Shown here in pieces: positions 8,065 to 16,944 of a stretch of DNA of 64,000 bases (position 1 is the first letter of the stretch; each line of letters opens with the position of its first letter). The position numbers and the translations under genes were made by a program. Origin of the DNA: Nocardioides sp. 503 (GTDB taxonomy: Bacteria; Actinomycetota; Actinomycetes; Propionibacteriales; Nocardioidaceae); assembly GCF_004522095.1 (NCBI RefSeq), contig NZ_SPUI01000001.1, positions 62,001-126,000 of the forward strand, read 5' to 3'. Under the pieces are notes generated by a model, which searched no databases, was not told the DNA's origin, and was given only the letters and a program-made list of their open reading frames with translations.

Positions 8065-10329
8065 CTACGAAGGCACGTCCAGCGACTTCACGCTGGTGAT
8101 GCGGTGGACCGCGAAGGTGCGTACGTCGTCGGAGCGGTGGTCGCGCGCGGTGAGCTGCCCGCCCTCGACCGAGAGCGGGTCGACGATGCGGTCGGTGGCG
8201 GTGCCGTGGTTGTCGACGTAGCCGATCAGCACGGCCCCGCCGACCTCGATCGCCTCGCGCAGCGCGGTCAGCGAGCCGCTCGGCGAGAGCGTGGCCCCGG
8301 TGGCGGGGCGCGACGCCGCGGCCCGGTCGCCGGAGCGGATCGCGGTGAGGGTGGCGGCGATCCGCGCCGACTCGTGGGCGGTGGCCGCGGCCGCGCGTCG
8401 GCCCCGCGGTGAGCGGGCGCGCAGCTGGTCGGGGCGCGTGACCCTGACGGTGCCGTCGGCGGCCTCGACGACGGGGGCGGCGCCGAGCTCGCGCAGCCGG
8501 GGGAGCAGCACCTCGATCGGGGTGGAGCTGATCAGGACCGTCGGCGCCAGCCGGCGCAGGCCCAGCGGGCCGACCTTGGGGTGGTGCAGCAGCTCGGTCA
8601 GCGCGGTCTCGTCGTCGGCCCGCAGGAACGACTCGGCCTGCCCGACGCGGATGGCGCCGAAGGTGCGCACGGTGTCGTCGACCAGGTAGGCCAGCGGCTG
8701 CGGCACCGGCGTGCGCGAGACCGTGCCGAGGAACTCGTGCACCTCCGCCGCCGTCCAGCCCAGGTCGAGGGCGCGGCGCACCGAGCCGGGCGTGAAGCGG
8801 TAGGTCGTCGCACCGCCGCGCGACTCCACGTCGGCCACCAGCTGCAGGCGCCGCGCCAGCGACGACTCCAGCGGACCGGGCGCGACCGCCGTGAGGTCGG
8901 CCTGGATCAGCACGTGGTCGACCGGCTCGGGCAGCATCGCCGCCATCGTGTCGTGCGGATCGCCGCCGTCGAGCAGCACCCGGGCGTACGACGCCAGGCC
9001 GCCCAGCCCCGTCACGCCGAGCGCCGCGGCCTCCTCGACGGTCCACGCGACCTGGTCGGCGCGCGAGCGGGGCCGCCGGGGCCGGAGCCACGCGAGCCGC
9101 GCCAGCAGCGAGGGCACGCCGGTGCCGGCTGCGAGCACCTGGCCGGGCGGCAGCTCGGCCAGCAGCCGCAGGGTCATCGCCCGCGACTCGGGCATGGTGC
9201 GCGCCGCGAGCTCGGGGGTGAGGACGTTCCACGGCTTGCCGGCCGGGTCGCGGCTGCCGACCAGGCCGGGCATCCGCGGGCTCTCCAGCCACGAGCGGGC
9301 GACGGTGGCCCACCGGGCCGGGACGTCCTGGGCGCTCCAGGTGTCGAACACGTCGGTCGGCACCCACACGAGGTTGCCGTCGGTGTCGGCCCGCGACGCC
9401 AGCAGCCCCGCGGTCGAGGCGCACTCGACGAGCAGGGCGGCAGCCTGCTGGTCGACGTGGAGGAAGGTCGCGGCCGCCTTGAGCTCGCGCACGCCGAGAC
9501 CGCCGCTGCGCAGCGCCGGGGCGGGGTGGGTGCCCCAGTGGTCGAGGAGCAGCTCGAGGCGGCGTACGAGCTCGAACGCGGCGCCGCCCGCGACCCGGTC
9601 GACCAGGGCCTGCTGGCGCGCGGTGGTGGACAGCTCCGGCGGCCGGTCGGCCGGCTCGGCGGTCGTCGTGCCTCCGCGCAGGACCAGCCCGACCTCGCCG
9701 GGCAGCACGACCGTGCCCGAGCCTCGGGGCACCAGCAGCCGCCGCGAGAGGAGCTCCTCGGCGGGGTTGGCGGCCTCGCTGGGCGAGACGGTGTGGCGCG
9801 CCGCGCTCGTGGTGGCCTCCCCGCCCTGCTCCAGGACGTGCTCGAGCAGCGCCCGTGCCGGGGCGGACAGCTCGGCGAGGCGGGCCTGCACCTGCGCGGC
9901 CGTGAGCGGCTCCGCGCTGCGAGGGCGCAGGCCGCTGACCCCGGCCTCGGGGCCGCCGGTGAGGCCCTCCGCGACGCCGGTCAGCGGCCGCAGCCCACCG
10001 GTGGACTCCCACACGAGCACCAGGTCGGTGAGCCTGCGGAGCGCCTCCTTGACGGCACCGGGGTCGGCCTGCACAGATGTGCAGAGTTCGGTGGGTGTGG
10101 TTTGGCCACTGACCACCAGGGCATCTAGGACAGTGAGCTCGAGACGCGTCAGACCGTCGAGCGCTCGGACGACCGACGTACGCACGGCAGCACGCGAGGC
10201 GAGCTGGCCGAAATCATGAGGGGCGGGAGTGGCGAGATCGGGACGCTCGGAGAGCAGGGTCGACAACCGCTCGTCCGTCCAGCCGCGCAGCTGGTCGGCC
10301 AGCGACCGGAACCCCCTCGTCGTACTCAT
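8065..10329 (-). CDS. Helicase-associated protein with XPB N-terminal-like and C-terminal WYL domains
   Basis: 754 aa from ATG 10329 (MSTTRGFRSLADQLRGWTD); an upstream extension of the frame to 10872 overlaps the divergent PP2C gene and is not used. The N-terminus holds winged-helix segments (LTRLELTVLDALVVSGQTTPTEL). The middle matches the XPB/Ssl2 N-terminal-like domain (PEPVDHVLIQADLTAVAPGPLE, TTYRFTPGSVRRALDLGWTAAEVHEFLG). The last about 70 residues resemble a WYL ligand-sensing domain (LREAIEVGGAVLIGYVDNHG...DPLSVEGGQLTARDH). It has no helicase motifs. It matches M. tuberculosis Rv0862c, which also sits beside ercc3, so a joint role with XPB in repair or its regulation is likely but unproven. 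Confidence 0.85.
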   Translation of the reverse strand: MSTTRGFRSLADQLRGWTDERLSTLLSERPDLATPAPHDFGQLASRAAVRTSVVRALDGLTRLELTVLDALVVSGQTTPTELCTSVQADPGAVKEALRRLTDLVLVWESTGGLRPLTGVAEGLTGGPEAGVSGLRPRSAEPLTAAQVQARLAELSAPARALLEHVLEQGGEATTSAARHTVSPSEAANPAEELLSRRLLVPRGSGTVVLPGEVGLVLRGGTTTAEPADRPPELSTTARQQALVDRVAGGAAFELVRRLELLLDHWGTHPAPALRSGGLGVRELKAAATFLHVDQQAAALLVECASTAGLLASRADTDGNLVWVPTDVFDTWSAQDVPARWATVARSWLESPRMPGLVGSRDPAGKPWNVLTPELAARTMPESRAMTLRLLAELPPGQVLAAGTGVPSLLARLAWLRPRRPRSRADQVAWTVEEAAALGVTGLGGLASYARVLLDGGDPHDTMAAMLPEPVDHVLIQADLTAVAPGPLESSLARRLQLVADVESRGGATTYRFTPGSVRRALDLGWTAAEVHEFLGTVSRTPVPQPLAYLVDDTVRTFGAIRVGQAESFLRADDETALTELLHHPKVGPLGLRRLAPTVLISSTPIEVLLPRLRELGAAPVVEAADGTVRVTRPDQLRARSPRGRRAAAATAHESARIAATLTAIRSGDRAAASRPATGATLSPSGSLTALREAIEVGGAVLIGYVDNHGTATDRIVDPLSVEGGQLTARDHRSDDVRTFAVHRITSVKSLDVPS

Positions 10330-10371
10330 CCTTCCCACGCTATCCGGCCTCCCCACCCGCGAGGCCACCAG

Positions 10372-11193
10372 ATGACCGGCGTGGAGCTGCACCACGGGGC
10401 GGCGACCGACGTGGGGCTGGTCCGCGAGGTCAACGAGGACGCCTTCCTGGTCGCCCCACCGGTCTTCGTCGTGGCCGACGGCATGGGCGGCCACGACCGC
10501 GGTGACATCGCCTCCGCGATCGTCGTCGAGGAGTTCGCCCGCCTGGCCGACCAGGGCTACGACCCCGCCCGGGGTGCCGCCGTCGTCGCGGAGACCCTCG
10601 AGGAGTGCCAGGCCCGCATCGCCGAGTACGACGCCAGCCAGCGCGCGCAGGGCGCCCCGGACTTCCACGCGGGCACGACCGCCGTGGTCGCGCTGCTGAT
10701 CGAGCAGTCCGGCGAGCCCAAGTGGCTGCTCGCCAACCTCGGCGACTCCCGCGTCTACCGCTACAACCACGGCGCCCTCGAGCAGGTGAGCGTCGACCAC
10801 AGCCTCGTGCAGGAGCTGGTGGAGTCCGGGGCGATCACGGTCGCCGATGCCGCGGTCCACCCCGAGCGGCACGTCATCACCCGCGCGCTGGGCGGCTCCG
10901 GGAGCACCGACGCCGACTACTTCGTGCTGCCTCTCTCGGCCGCCGAGCGCCTGGTGCTCTGCTCCGACGGCGTCACCGGGATGATCGACGACGCCGCGAT
11001 GCAGCGGATCCTCGGCTCGACCGACGACCCCCGCGACGCCGCCGACCAGATGGTCGCCGCCGCGGTCGCGGCCGGCGGACGGGACAACGCGACGGCCGTC
11101 GTGATCGATGTGGTGGGATTGGTCGCCGAGACACCGTATGACTCCGAGCGCCAGCGGGTGAGTCTCGAGGAGAAGTTGGGAGCCCTGCCGTGA
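10372..11193 (+). CDS. PP2C-family Ser/Thr protein phosphatase
   Basis: 273 aa from ATG 10372. All PP2C metal-binding motifs are present: TDVGLVREVNEDAF, VVADGMGGH (36-41), GTTAVVALL, LANLGDSRVYRY, LCSDGVTGMI and GRDNATAVVIDVV. It is a soluble Mn/Mg-dependent phosphatase that removes phosphate from Ser/Thr, the counterpart of Hanks-type kinases. It overlaps the next gene by 4 bases (GTGA). The FHA proteins that follow would bind the phospho-threonines it removes, so this operon is a phospho-signalling unit. No kinase is in the operon; one lies at 61266-62657. Confidence 0.92.
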   Translation: MTGVELHHGAATDVGLVREVNEDAFLVAPPVFVVADGMGGHDRGDIASAIVVEEFARLADQGYDPARGAAVVAETLEECQARIAEYDASQRAQGAPDFHAGTTAVVALLIEQSGEPKWLLANLGDSRVYRYNHGALEQVSVDHSLVQELVESGAITVADAAVHPERHVITRALGGSGSTDADYFVLPLSAAERLVLCSDGVTGMIDDAAMQRILGSTDDPRDAADQMVAAAVAAGGRDNATAVVIDVVGLVAETPYDSERQRVSLEEKLGALP

Positions 11194-12533
11194 GCACTGC
11201 CACGAGCCCTGCCACGTGGTCCTACCGCCCGGGGGACTGGCTGGCGATCTTCGGGACGGCCACCACCCTGCTGCTGCCCGCCAGCGAGAAGGCGCGCGCC
11301 GCCCAGCTCTGGGACCAGGTCGACGGCGGCGCCGGCTTCGCCGAGACCCTCGACCAGGTGCTGGCCCCCGGGCTCAGCGTCCTCCCGGCCTTCGTCCTCA
11401 TCGGCACCGGCGACGGCCCGACCAAGGTCATCGTCCGCGGCGCCGGCGTGCGCGCCACGCTCACCACGGGCTCCGAGACGGTCGAGCTCGACGGCTCGAC
11501 GGTCACGACCTGGGTGGAGAAGACCCTCGAGGACGTCAGCGCCATCGGCGTCGAGGTGGGCGAGGCCGGACGCCCCGGGCCCGACTACCTCATCGACGGC
11601 GGGCTGGTCCGCGTCGCCCGCATCGACTTCCCGTCCCGCACCGCGGACGAGTCGCCCGCGATCCCCGCCCCCGCGCCGGTCGCCGCGTCGCTCGACGCGC
11701 CCGAGGCGCCGGTCATACCCGAGGCGCCGGTCGCACCCGAGGTGCCGGTCGCACCCGAGGGCGACGCGGTCGTGCCCGAGGAGCAGCCCGCCACGGAGCT
11801 GCTCGACGTGGCGGCGTACGACGCCGAGGTGGACGCCGCCGAGACCGAGACCGAGGGCGAGGGCGCCGAGCAGTACGACGAGCAGCCGGCCGGCCTCAGC
11901 ATCCTGGAGGACCCGCCGGCCGACGAGGCTGACGGGTCGCAGTTCGTGTGGGACGACGAGGACGGCGCCGAGGCGTCGCTGCCGCCGCTGCCGCCGCCCC
12001 CGGTGCCGGTCCCGCCGGCTCCGGCGCTCGGCGGGCCGCCGGCGGGTGCCACCGTGCCGCCCGTCTCCGCCCCACCGCTCACCGACCACGACGGGCTGAC
12101 CCAGACGGGGCCGGCGACCGGCGAGTTCGCCCGCGAGAAGCCGGGCATCCCCGGGCAGCCGCCCGCCCCCCACGTCACCCGCCCGGTGGCGCGGCTGGTC
12201 GTCTCCAGCGGGGACACCGTCGAGGTCGACCGGGTCGTGCTGATCGGCCGCGCGCCCGAGGCACGGCGCTTCACCGCCACCGAGCAGCCGCGGCTGGTCA
12301 CCGTCCCGAGCCCGCTGCACGAGATCTCCTCCACCCACGTCGAGGTGCGTCCCGGCACCGGCGCCGACCACGGGAGCGCGGTCGTCACCGACATGGGCTC
12401 CACCAACGGCACGGTGCTCGTCCAGCCGGGGCTCGGACCCGAGGACCTCAAGCCCGGCATCGCCGTGCAGCTCATCCCGGGGGCGATCATCAACCTCGGC
12501 GACGGGGTGACCATCCAGGTCACCAACCCCTGA
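11190..12533 (+). CDS. FHA-domain protein with an acidic Ala/Pro/Val-rich linker
   Basis: 447 aa from GTG 11190 (coupled to the phosphatase stop). Three parts are visible. The N-terminal domain of about 150 residues (WSYRPGDWLAIFGTATTLLLP...DYLIDGGLVRVARIDFP) is of a type I do not recognise. A long acidic linker with imperfect EAPVIPEAPVAPEVPVAPE repeats follows. A C-terminal FHA domain (VVLIGRAPEARR, HEISSTHVEVR, TDMGSTNGTVL) ends the protein. The Arg, Ser and Asn that contact phospho-Thr are kept. It probably docks phosphorylated partners, with the phosphatase as antagonist. Confidence 0.85.
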   Translation: MSTATSPATWSYRPGDWLAIFGTATTLLLPASEKARAAQLWDQVDGGAGFAETLDQVLAPGLSVLPAFVLIGTGDGPTKVIVRGAGVRATLTTGSETVELDGSTVTTWVEKTLEDVSAIGVEVGEAGRPGPDYLIDGGLVRVARIDFPSRTADESPAIPAPAPVAASLDAPEAPVIPEAPVAPEVPVAPEGDAVVPEEQPATELLDVAAYDAEVDAAETETEGEGAEQYDEQPAGLSILEDPPADEADGSQFVWDDEDGAEASLPPLPPPPVPVPPAPALGGPPAGATVPPVSAPPLTDHDGLTQTGPATGEFAREKPGIPGQPPAPHVTRPVARLVVSSGDTVEVDRVVLIGRAPEARRFTATEQPRLVTVPSPLHEISSTHVEVRPGTGADHGSAVVTDMGSTNGTVLVQPGLGPEDLKPGIAVQLIPGAIINLGDGVTIQVTNP

Positions 12534-12549
12534 CCCGAGAGACGGACCC

Positions 12550-13866
12550 ATGAGCGCGCCGCAAGACGCCACGACGTACCCGCCCGCCGAGCTCGACCGA
12601 CGCTTCTACGCGTTCGCGATCGACCGGCTCATCGCGTGGAGCCTCTACGCCGGCGCCTCCTACGCCGCCTACGTCCGCCTGATCGAGCCGGGCGACGTCG
12701 GGGCCGGCATCGCCCTGATCGCCGGCACCGTGCTGCTCGTGGGGCTGGCGTACGCGCTGCTGCTCGGCCTCAAGGGCACCTCTCCCGGCAAGGCCCTGGT
12801 GGGGCTGCGGGTGGTGGAGGACGCGACCGGCACGCCGATCGGGGTCGGGCGGGCGCTGCTGCGCACCCTCGTCCTGGGCGTCGCGACCCTGCCGACGATC
12901 GGCCTGGGCGTGGCGACCCTGGCCTGGACCGCGGTCATGGACCCGGGCAACCAGCGCCGCGGCTGGCACGACCACGTCAGCCACGGCGTGGTCGTGGACG
13001 TGCGTCCCCTGCCCACCGTCGAGGAGGTGGAGGAGGTACGCCCCCGCCAGCTCGTCAACCTCACCGCCATGCGGCTGGTGCCGGCCCCCGCCCAGCCGGT
13101 GGTCTCGGTGCCGACCCCGCGCCGCCTGCCCAAGCCGACGGCCCCGCCGGCGACCCCGCCCAGCGGCCCGCCGCCCGCAGCGGCGCCGGTCCCGGCACCT
13201 CGCGTCACGCCGCCCGCGGCCCCGTCCGCCACCCCGGCCGTGACCCCGCCGCCCGCCGCCCCGCGGGTCGCCCCCGCGTCCGCCCCGACGCCGGCGGCAC
13301 CACCCTCCCCGGCGCCGATCGCCCCCGCGGCCCGTCACGCCGCTCCTGCTCCTGCACCCGCGCCCGCCGCTCCGCGCCCGCCCGCCGCCACCCCGCCGGC
13401 GCCGGCCCCCGTGCCGCCTGCCCCGGTGCCGCCCGCCCCCGTGCCGCCGGCCGCCACGCCGACCCCGGCGCCCGACCCCGCGCCCGGCCGGCCCTCGCAG
13501 CTGGGACCCCCGCTGGTGCCGGAGGCGTCCGCGGTGCCGCGCTGGCGGGTCGCGTTCGACACCGGCGAGACGTTCGTCGTCGAGGGGCTCGCCCTGGTCG
13601 GGCGCCGCCCCGAGGCGCGGCCGGGGGAGTCGGTCAGCCACCTGGTGCCGCTGCGCTCCAGCGACATGTCGCTGTCGAAGACGCACGCGCAGTTCCAGGT
13701 CACGCCGGCCGGGGCGCTGGTGGTCATGGACCGCGGTTCGACCAACGGATCGGTCGTCGTGCGGCAGGGTGTCTCCAAGGCCCTCACCGCGGGCCGCCCC
13801 ACCACGCTGCTCGCCGGCGACACGGTGCGGTTCGGAGACCGGAGCATGACCGTGGAGCCCGCATGA
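12550..13866 (+). CDS. RDD membrane domain fused to a C-terminal FHA domain
   Basis: 438 aa. The N-terminal RDD domain has the signature ELDRRFYAFAIDRLIAW, a second membrane segment (ALIAGTVLLVGLAYALLLGL), the KGTSPGKALVGLRVV loop and RRGWHDHVSHGVVVD. About 190 residues of Pro/Ala linker follow. The C-terminal FHA domain (LVGRRPEARPGE, DMSLSKTHAQFQV, MDRGSTNGSVV) keeps the phospho-Thr-binding residues. The layout ties a phospho-peptide reader to the membrane by a long flexible arm. It lies 16 bp after the soluble FHA gene and overlaps the next start (ATGA). Confidence 0.86.
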   Translation: MSAPQDATTYPPAELDRRFYAFAIDRLIAWSLYAGASYAAYVRLIEPGDVGAGIALIAGTVLLVGLAYALLLGLKGTSPGKALVGLRVVEDATGTPIGVGRALLRTLVLGVATLPTIGLGVATLAWTAVMDPGNQRRGWHDHVSHGVVVDVRPLPTVEEVEEVRPRQLVNLTAMRLVPAPAQPVVSVPTPRRLPKPTAPPATPPSGPPPAAAPVPAPRVTPPAAPSATPAVTPPPAAPRVAPASAPTPAAPPSPAPIAPAARHAAPAPAPAPAAPRPPAATPPAPAPVPPAPVPPAPVPPAATPTPAPDPAPGRPSQLGPPLVPEASAVPRWRVAFDTGETFVVEGLALVGRRPEARPGESVSHLVPLRSSDMSLSKTHAQFQVTPAGALVVMDRGSTNGSVVVRQGVSKALTAGRPTTLLAGDTVRFGDRSMTVEPA

Positions 13867-14270
13867 CCTTCCGCTACGAGCGCACCGTCACGACCACCGC
13901 CGACCCGGCCGAGATCTGGGCGCTGTGGTCGGACACCGGTACGTGGGCCGACTGGGACCCCGCCGTGCAGGCGGTCACGCTCGACGGCCCGTTCGTCGAG
14001 GGCGCCACCGGCACGATGACGCTCACCGGGCCGATCGAGGTCCCGGTCAGCCTCGAGGTGGTCGTGCCCGGCAGCCGCTACCTCGACCGGCTGACGATGG
14101 GCGAGCTGGTGATCCGCATCGACCACGTCGTCCGCCCCACGGCCGACGGCGCGGAGGTCACGGTCACGACCACCATCGAGGGCCCCGGCGCCGAGGACAT
14201 CGGCCCCATGGTCACCGCCGACGCCCCCGTCGCCATGGAGGCCCTGGTCGTCGCCGCCGAACGACGCTGA
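13863..14270 (+). CDS. SRPBCC (START-like) family protein
   Basis: 135 aa, starting at ATG 13863 inside the stop of the RDD-FHA gene. It has the polyketide-cyclase/dehydrase type of the START-like fold: RYERTVTTTADPAEIWALWSD, then TWADWDPAVQAVTLDGPF, a central beta-sheet, and the C-terminal helix PVAMEALVVAAERR. Such proteins bind small hydrophobic ligands in a helix-grip cavity; no ligand can be read from sequence. It is the last gene of the PP2C-FHA operon and is followed at once by a strong hairpin. Confidence 0.8.
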   Translation: MTFRYERTVTTTADPAEIWALWSDTGTWADWDPAVQAVTLDGPFVEGATGTMTLTGPIEVPVSLEVVVPGSRYLDRLTMGELVIRIDHVVRPTADGAEVTVTTTIEGPGAEDIGPMVTADAPVAMEALVVAAERR

Positions 14271-14293
14271 CCCGCCCGAAGCTCTCGGGCGGG
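14271..14293. terminator. Bidirectional hairpin between the SRPBCC gene and lepB
   Basis: A perfect 9-bp stem (CCCGCCCGA / TCGGGCGGG) with loop AGCTC starts at the base after the SRPBCC stop and ends 17 bp before the lepB stop. The genes converge, so it can end both transcripts. There is no clear T-tract, which is common for actinobacterial terminators. Confidence 0.7.
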
Positions 14294-14309
14294 GCAGCGA
14301 TGGGCGTGG

Positions 14310-15035
14310 TCAGTTGTCGGGGATCGTGTCGAAGACGTCGGGGCGACCGACGAAGTGCGCGCGGCCGGGAGGCCACACCAGCGTGAAGACCTTGCCGACG
14401 ACGAGGTCGACCGGCACGAACGCCTTGTCGGGGTCGCACTTGGGGCCGCGGTTGACGCAGAGCCGGGCCGAGGAGTCGGCCGACTCGTTGCGGTTGTCGC
14501 CCATCACGAACATCTCGCCGTCGGGCACCGGGCCGGCGGTCCATTCGCACGCGGGACCGGGCATCGGGCCGTCGCACTTCTGCGGCTTGATGAAGTCGTC
14601 CTCGTCGAGCGCGACGCCGTTGACCTCGAGGCGGCCCTTCTCGTCGCAGCACACGATGGTGTCGCCCTCGACGCCGATGACGCGCTTCACGAGGTGGCCG
14701 CCGCTGGGGTAGAGCCCGATCTTCGTCAGGCCCTTCACCAGCGGGCTGGTCGGCTCGGGCGCCAGCCCGTCCAGCCACCCGCCCGGGTCCTCGAAGACCA
14801 CGACGTCCCCGCGGGACGGCGAGCCACCGAACCAGTACGACACCTTCTGCACCAGGATCCGGTCGTTCTCGACCAGGCCGGGCTTCATCGAGGCCGAGGG
14901 GATGTAGAACGCCTGGACGAACAGGGTCTTGATGACCAGGGCCAGCACGACGGCGACCGTCAGCAGGACCACGGTCTCGAGCCACAGCGGGAGCTTGCGC
15001 TTCGAGGGCTCCTCGGGAGCGTCGGCTTCGGGCAC
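14310..15035 (-). CDS. lepB: Type I signal peptidase
   Basis: 241 aa. One N-terminal membrane anchor (ETVVLLTVAVVLALVIKTLFVQAF) is followed by the catalytic Ser49 in PSASM and the general-base Lys117 in HLVKRVIGVEGD, then the box E motif GDNRNESADS. It cleaves signal peptides on the outer face of the membrane. The region between the boxes has a Cys pair (VCCDEK) and further Cys (CDG, ACEW, LCVNRGPKCD), more than in most homologues, which may form disulfides outside the cell. It is transcribed towards the SRPBCC gene and is monocistronic in this layout. Confidence 0.93.
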   Translation of the reverse strand: MPEADAPEEPSKRKLPLWLETVVLLTVAVVLALVIKTLFVQAFYIPSASMKPGLVENDRILVQKVSYWFGGSPSRGDVVVFEDPGGWLDGLAPEPTSPLVKGLTKIGLYPSGGHLVKRVIGVEGDTIVCCDEKGRLEVNGVALDEDDFIKPQKCDGPMPGPACEWTAGPVPDGEMFVMGDNRNESADSSARLCVNRGPKCDPDKAFVPVDLVVGKVFTLVWPPGRAHFVGRPDVFDTIPDN

Positions 15036-15141
15036 GGATGGACCCTACGCCAGGGCTCCACGCCCCCCGCGGCGCGTCGGGCACGCGTCGCCTGGCGCCG
15101 ACCCAACCCCACGGCAACGTCGGGCGTCGTAGGTTCAGGGC

Positions 15142-16755
<1,614 letters not shown>

Positions 16756-16770
16756 GCCCCGGCCGCCGGC

Positions 16771-16905
16771 TCAGCGCTTGGGGTTGCGGCGGGCTCGCGC
16801 CTTCTCGACGGCGGACTTGATCTTGGCCTGGTTGTGGGGCTTGCGCGCCTCGTCGTAGACCTTCTTGGCGATCCCGATGGCGGCGGCTCCGCGTAGCAGC
16901 TTCAT
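16771..16905 (-). CDS. Small basic protein, 44 aa
   Basis: Short reading frame from ATG 16905 (MKLLRGAAAIGIAKKVYDEA) to TGA 16771. It has 14 Lys or Arg, a short hydrophobic N-terminal stretch and a basic C-terminus ending ARARRNPKR. Codon use is like that of real neighbours, with third positions nearly all G or C, and it fills the gap between two convergent genes exactly. I do not recognise the family. A nucleic-acid- or membrane-associated small protein is possible. It may be co-transcribed with the protease gene that ends 40 bp upstream. Confidence 0.55.
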   Translation of the reverse strand: MKLLRGAAAIGIAKKVYDEARKPHNQAKIKSAVEKARARRNPKR

Positions 16906-16944
16906 GCCGGGCCGGTACCCGCGTGGCCTCGGGTCAACCGGTCC

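Noticed and set aside
10330-10872. N-terminal extension of the XPB-associated gene
   Set aside because: It would overlap the PP2C gene on the other strand, and the natural start MSTTRGF at 10329 fits the family.
13080-13510. Pro/Ala-rich DNA looking like a repeat array
   Set aside because: It is a low-complexity linker inside the RDD-FHA protein, with no regular unit; not a CRISPR or tandem repeat.
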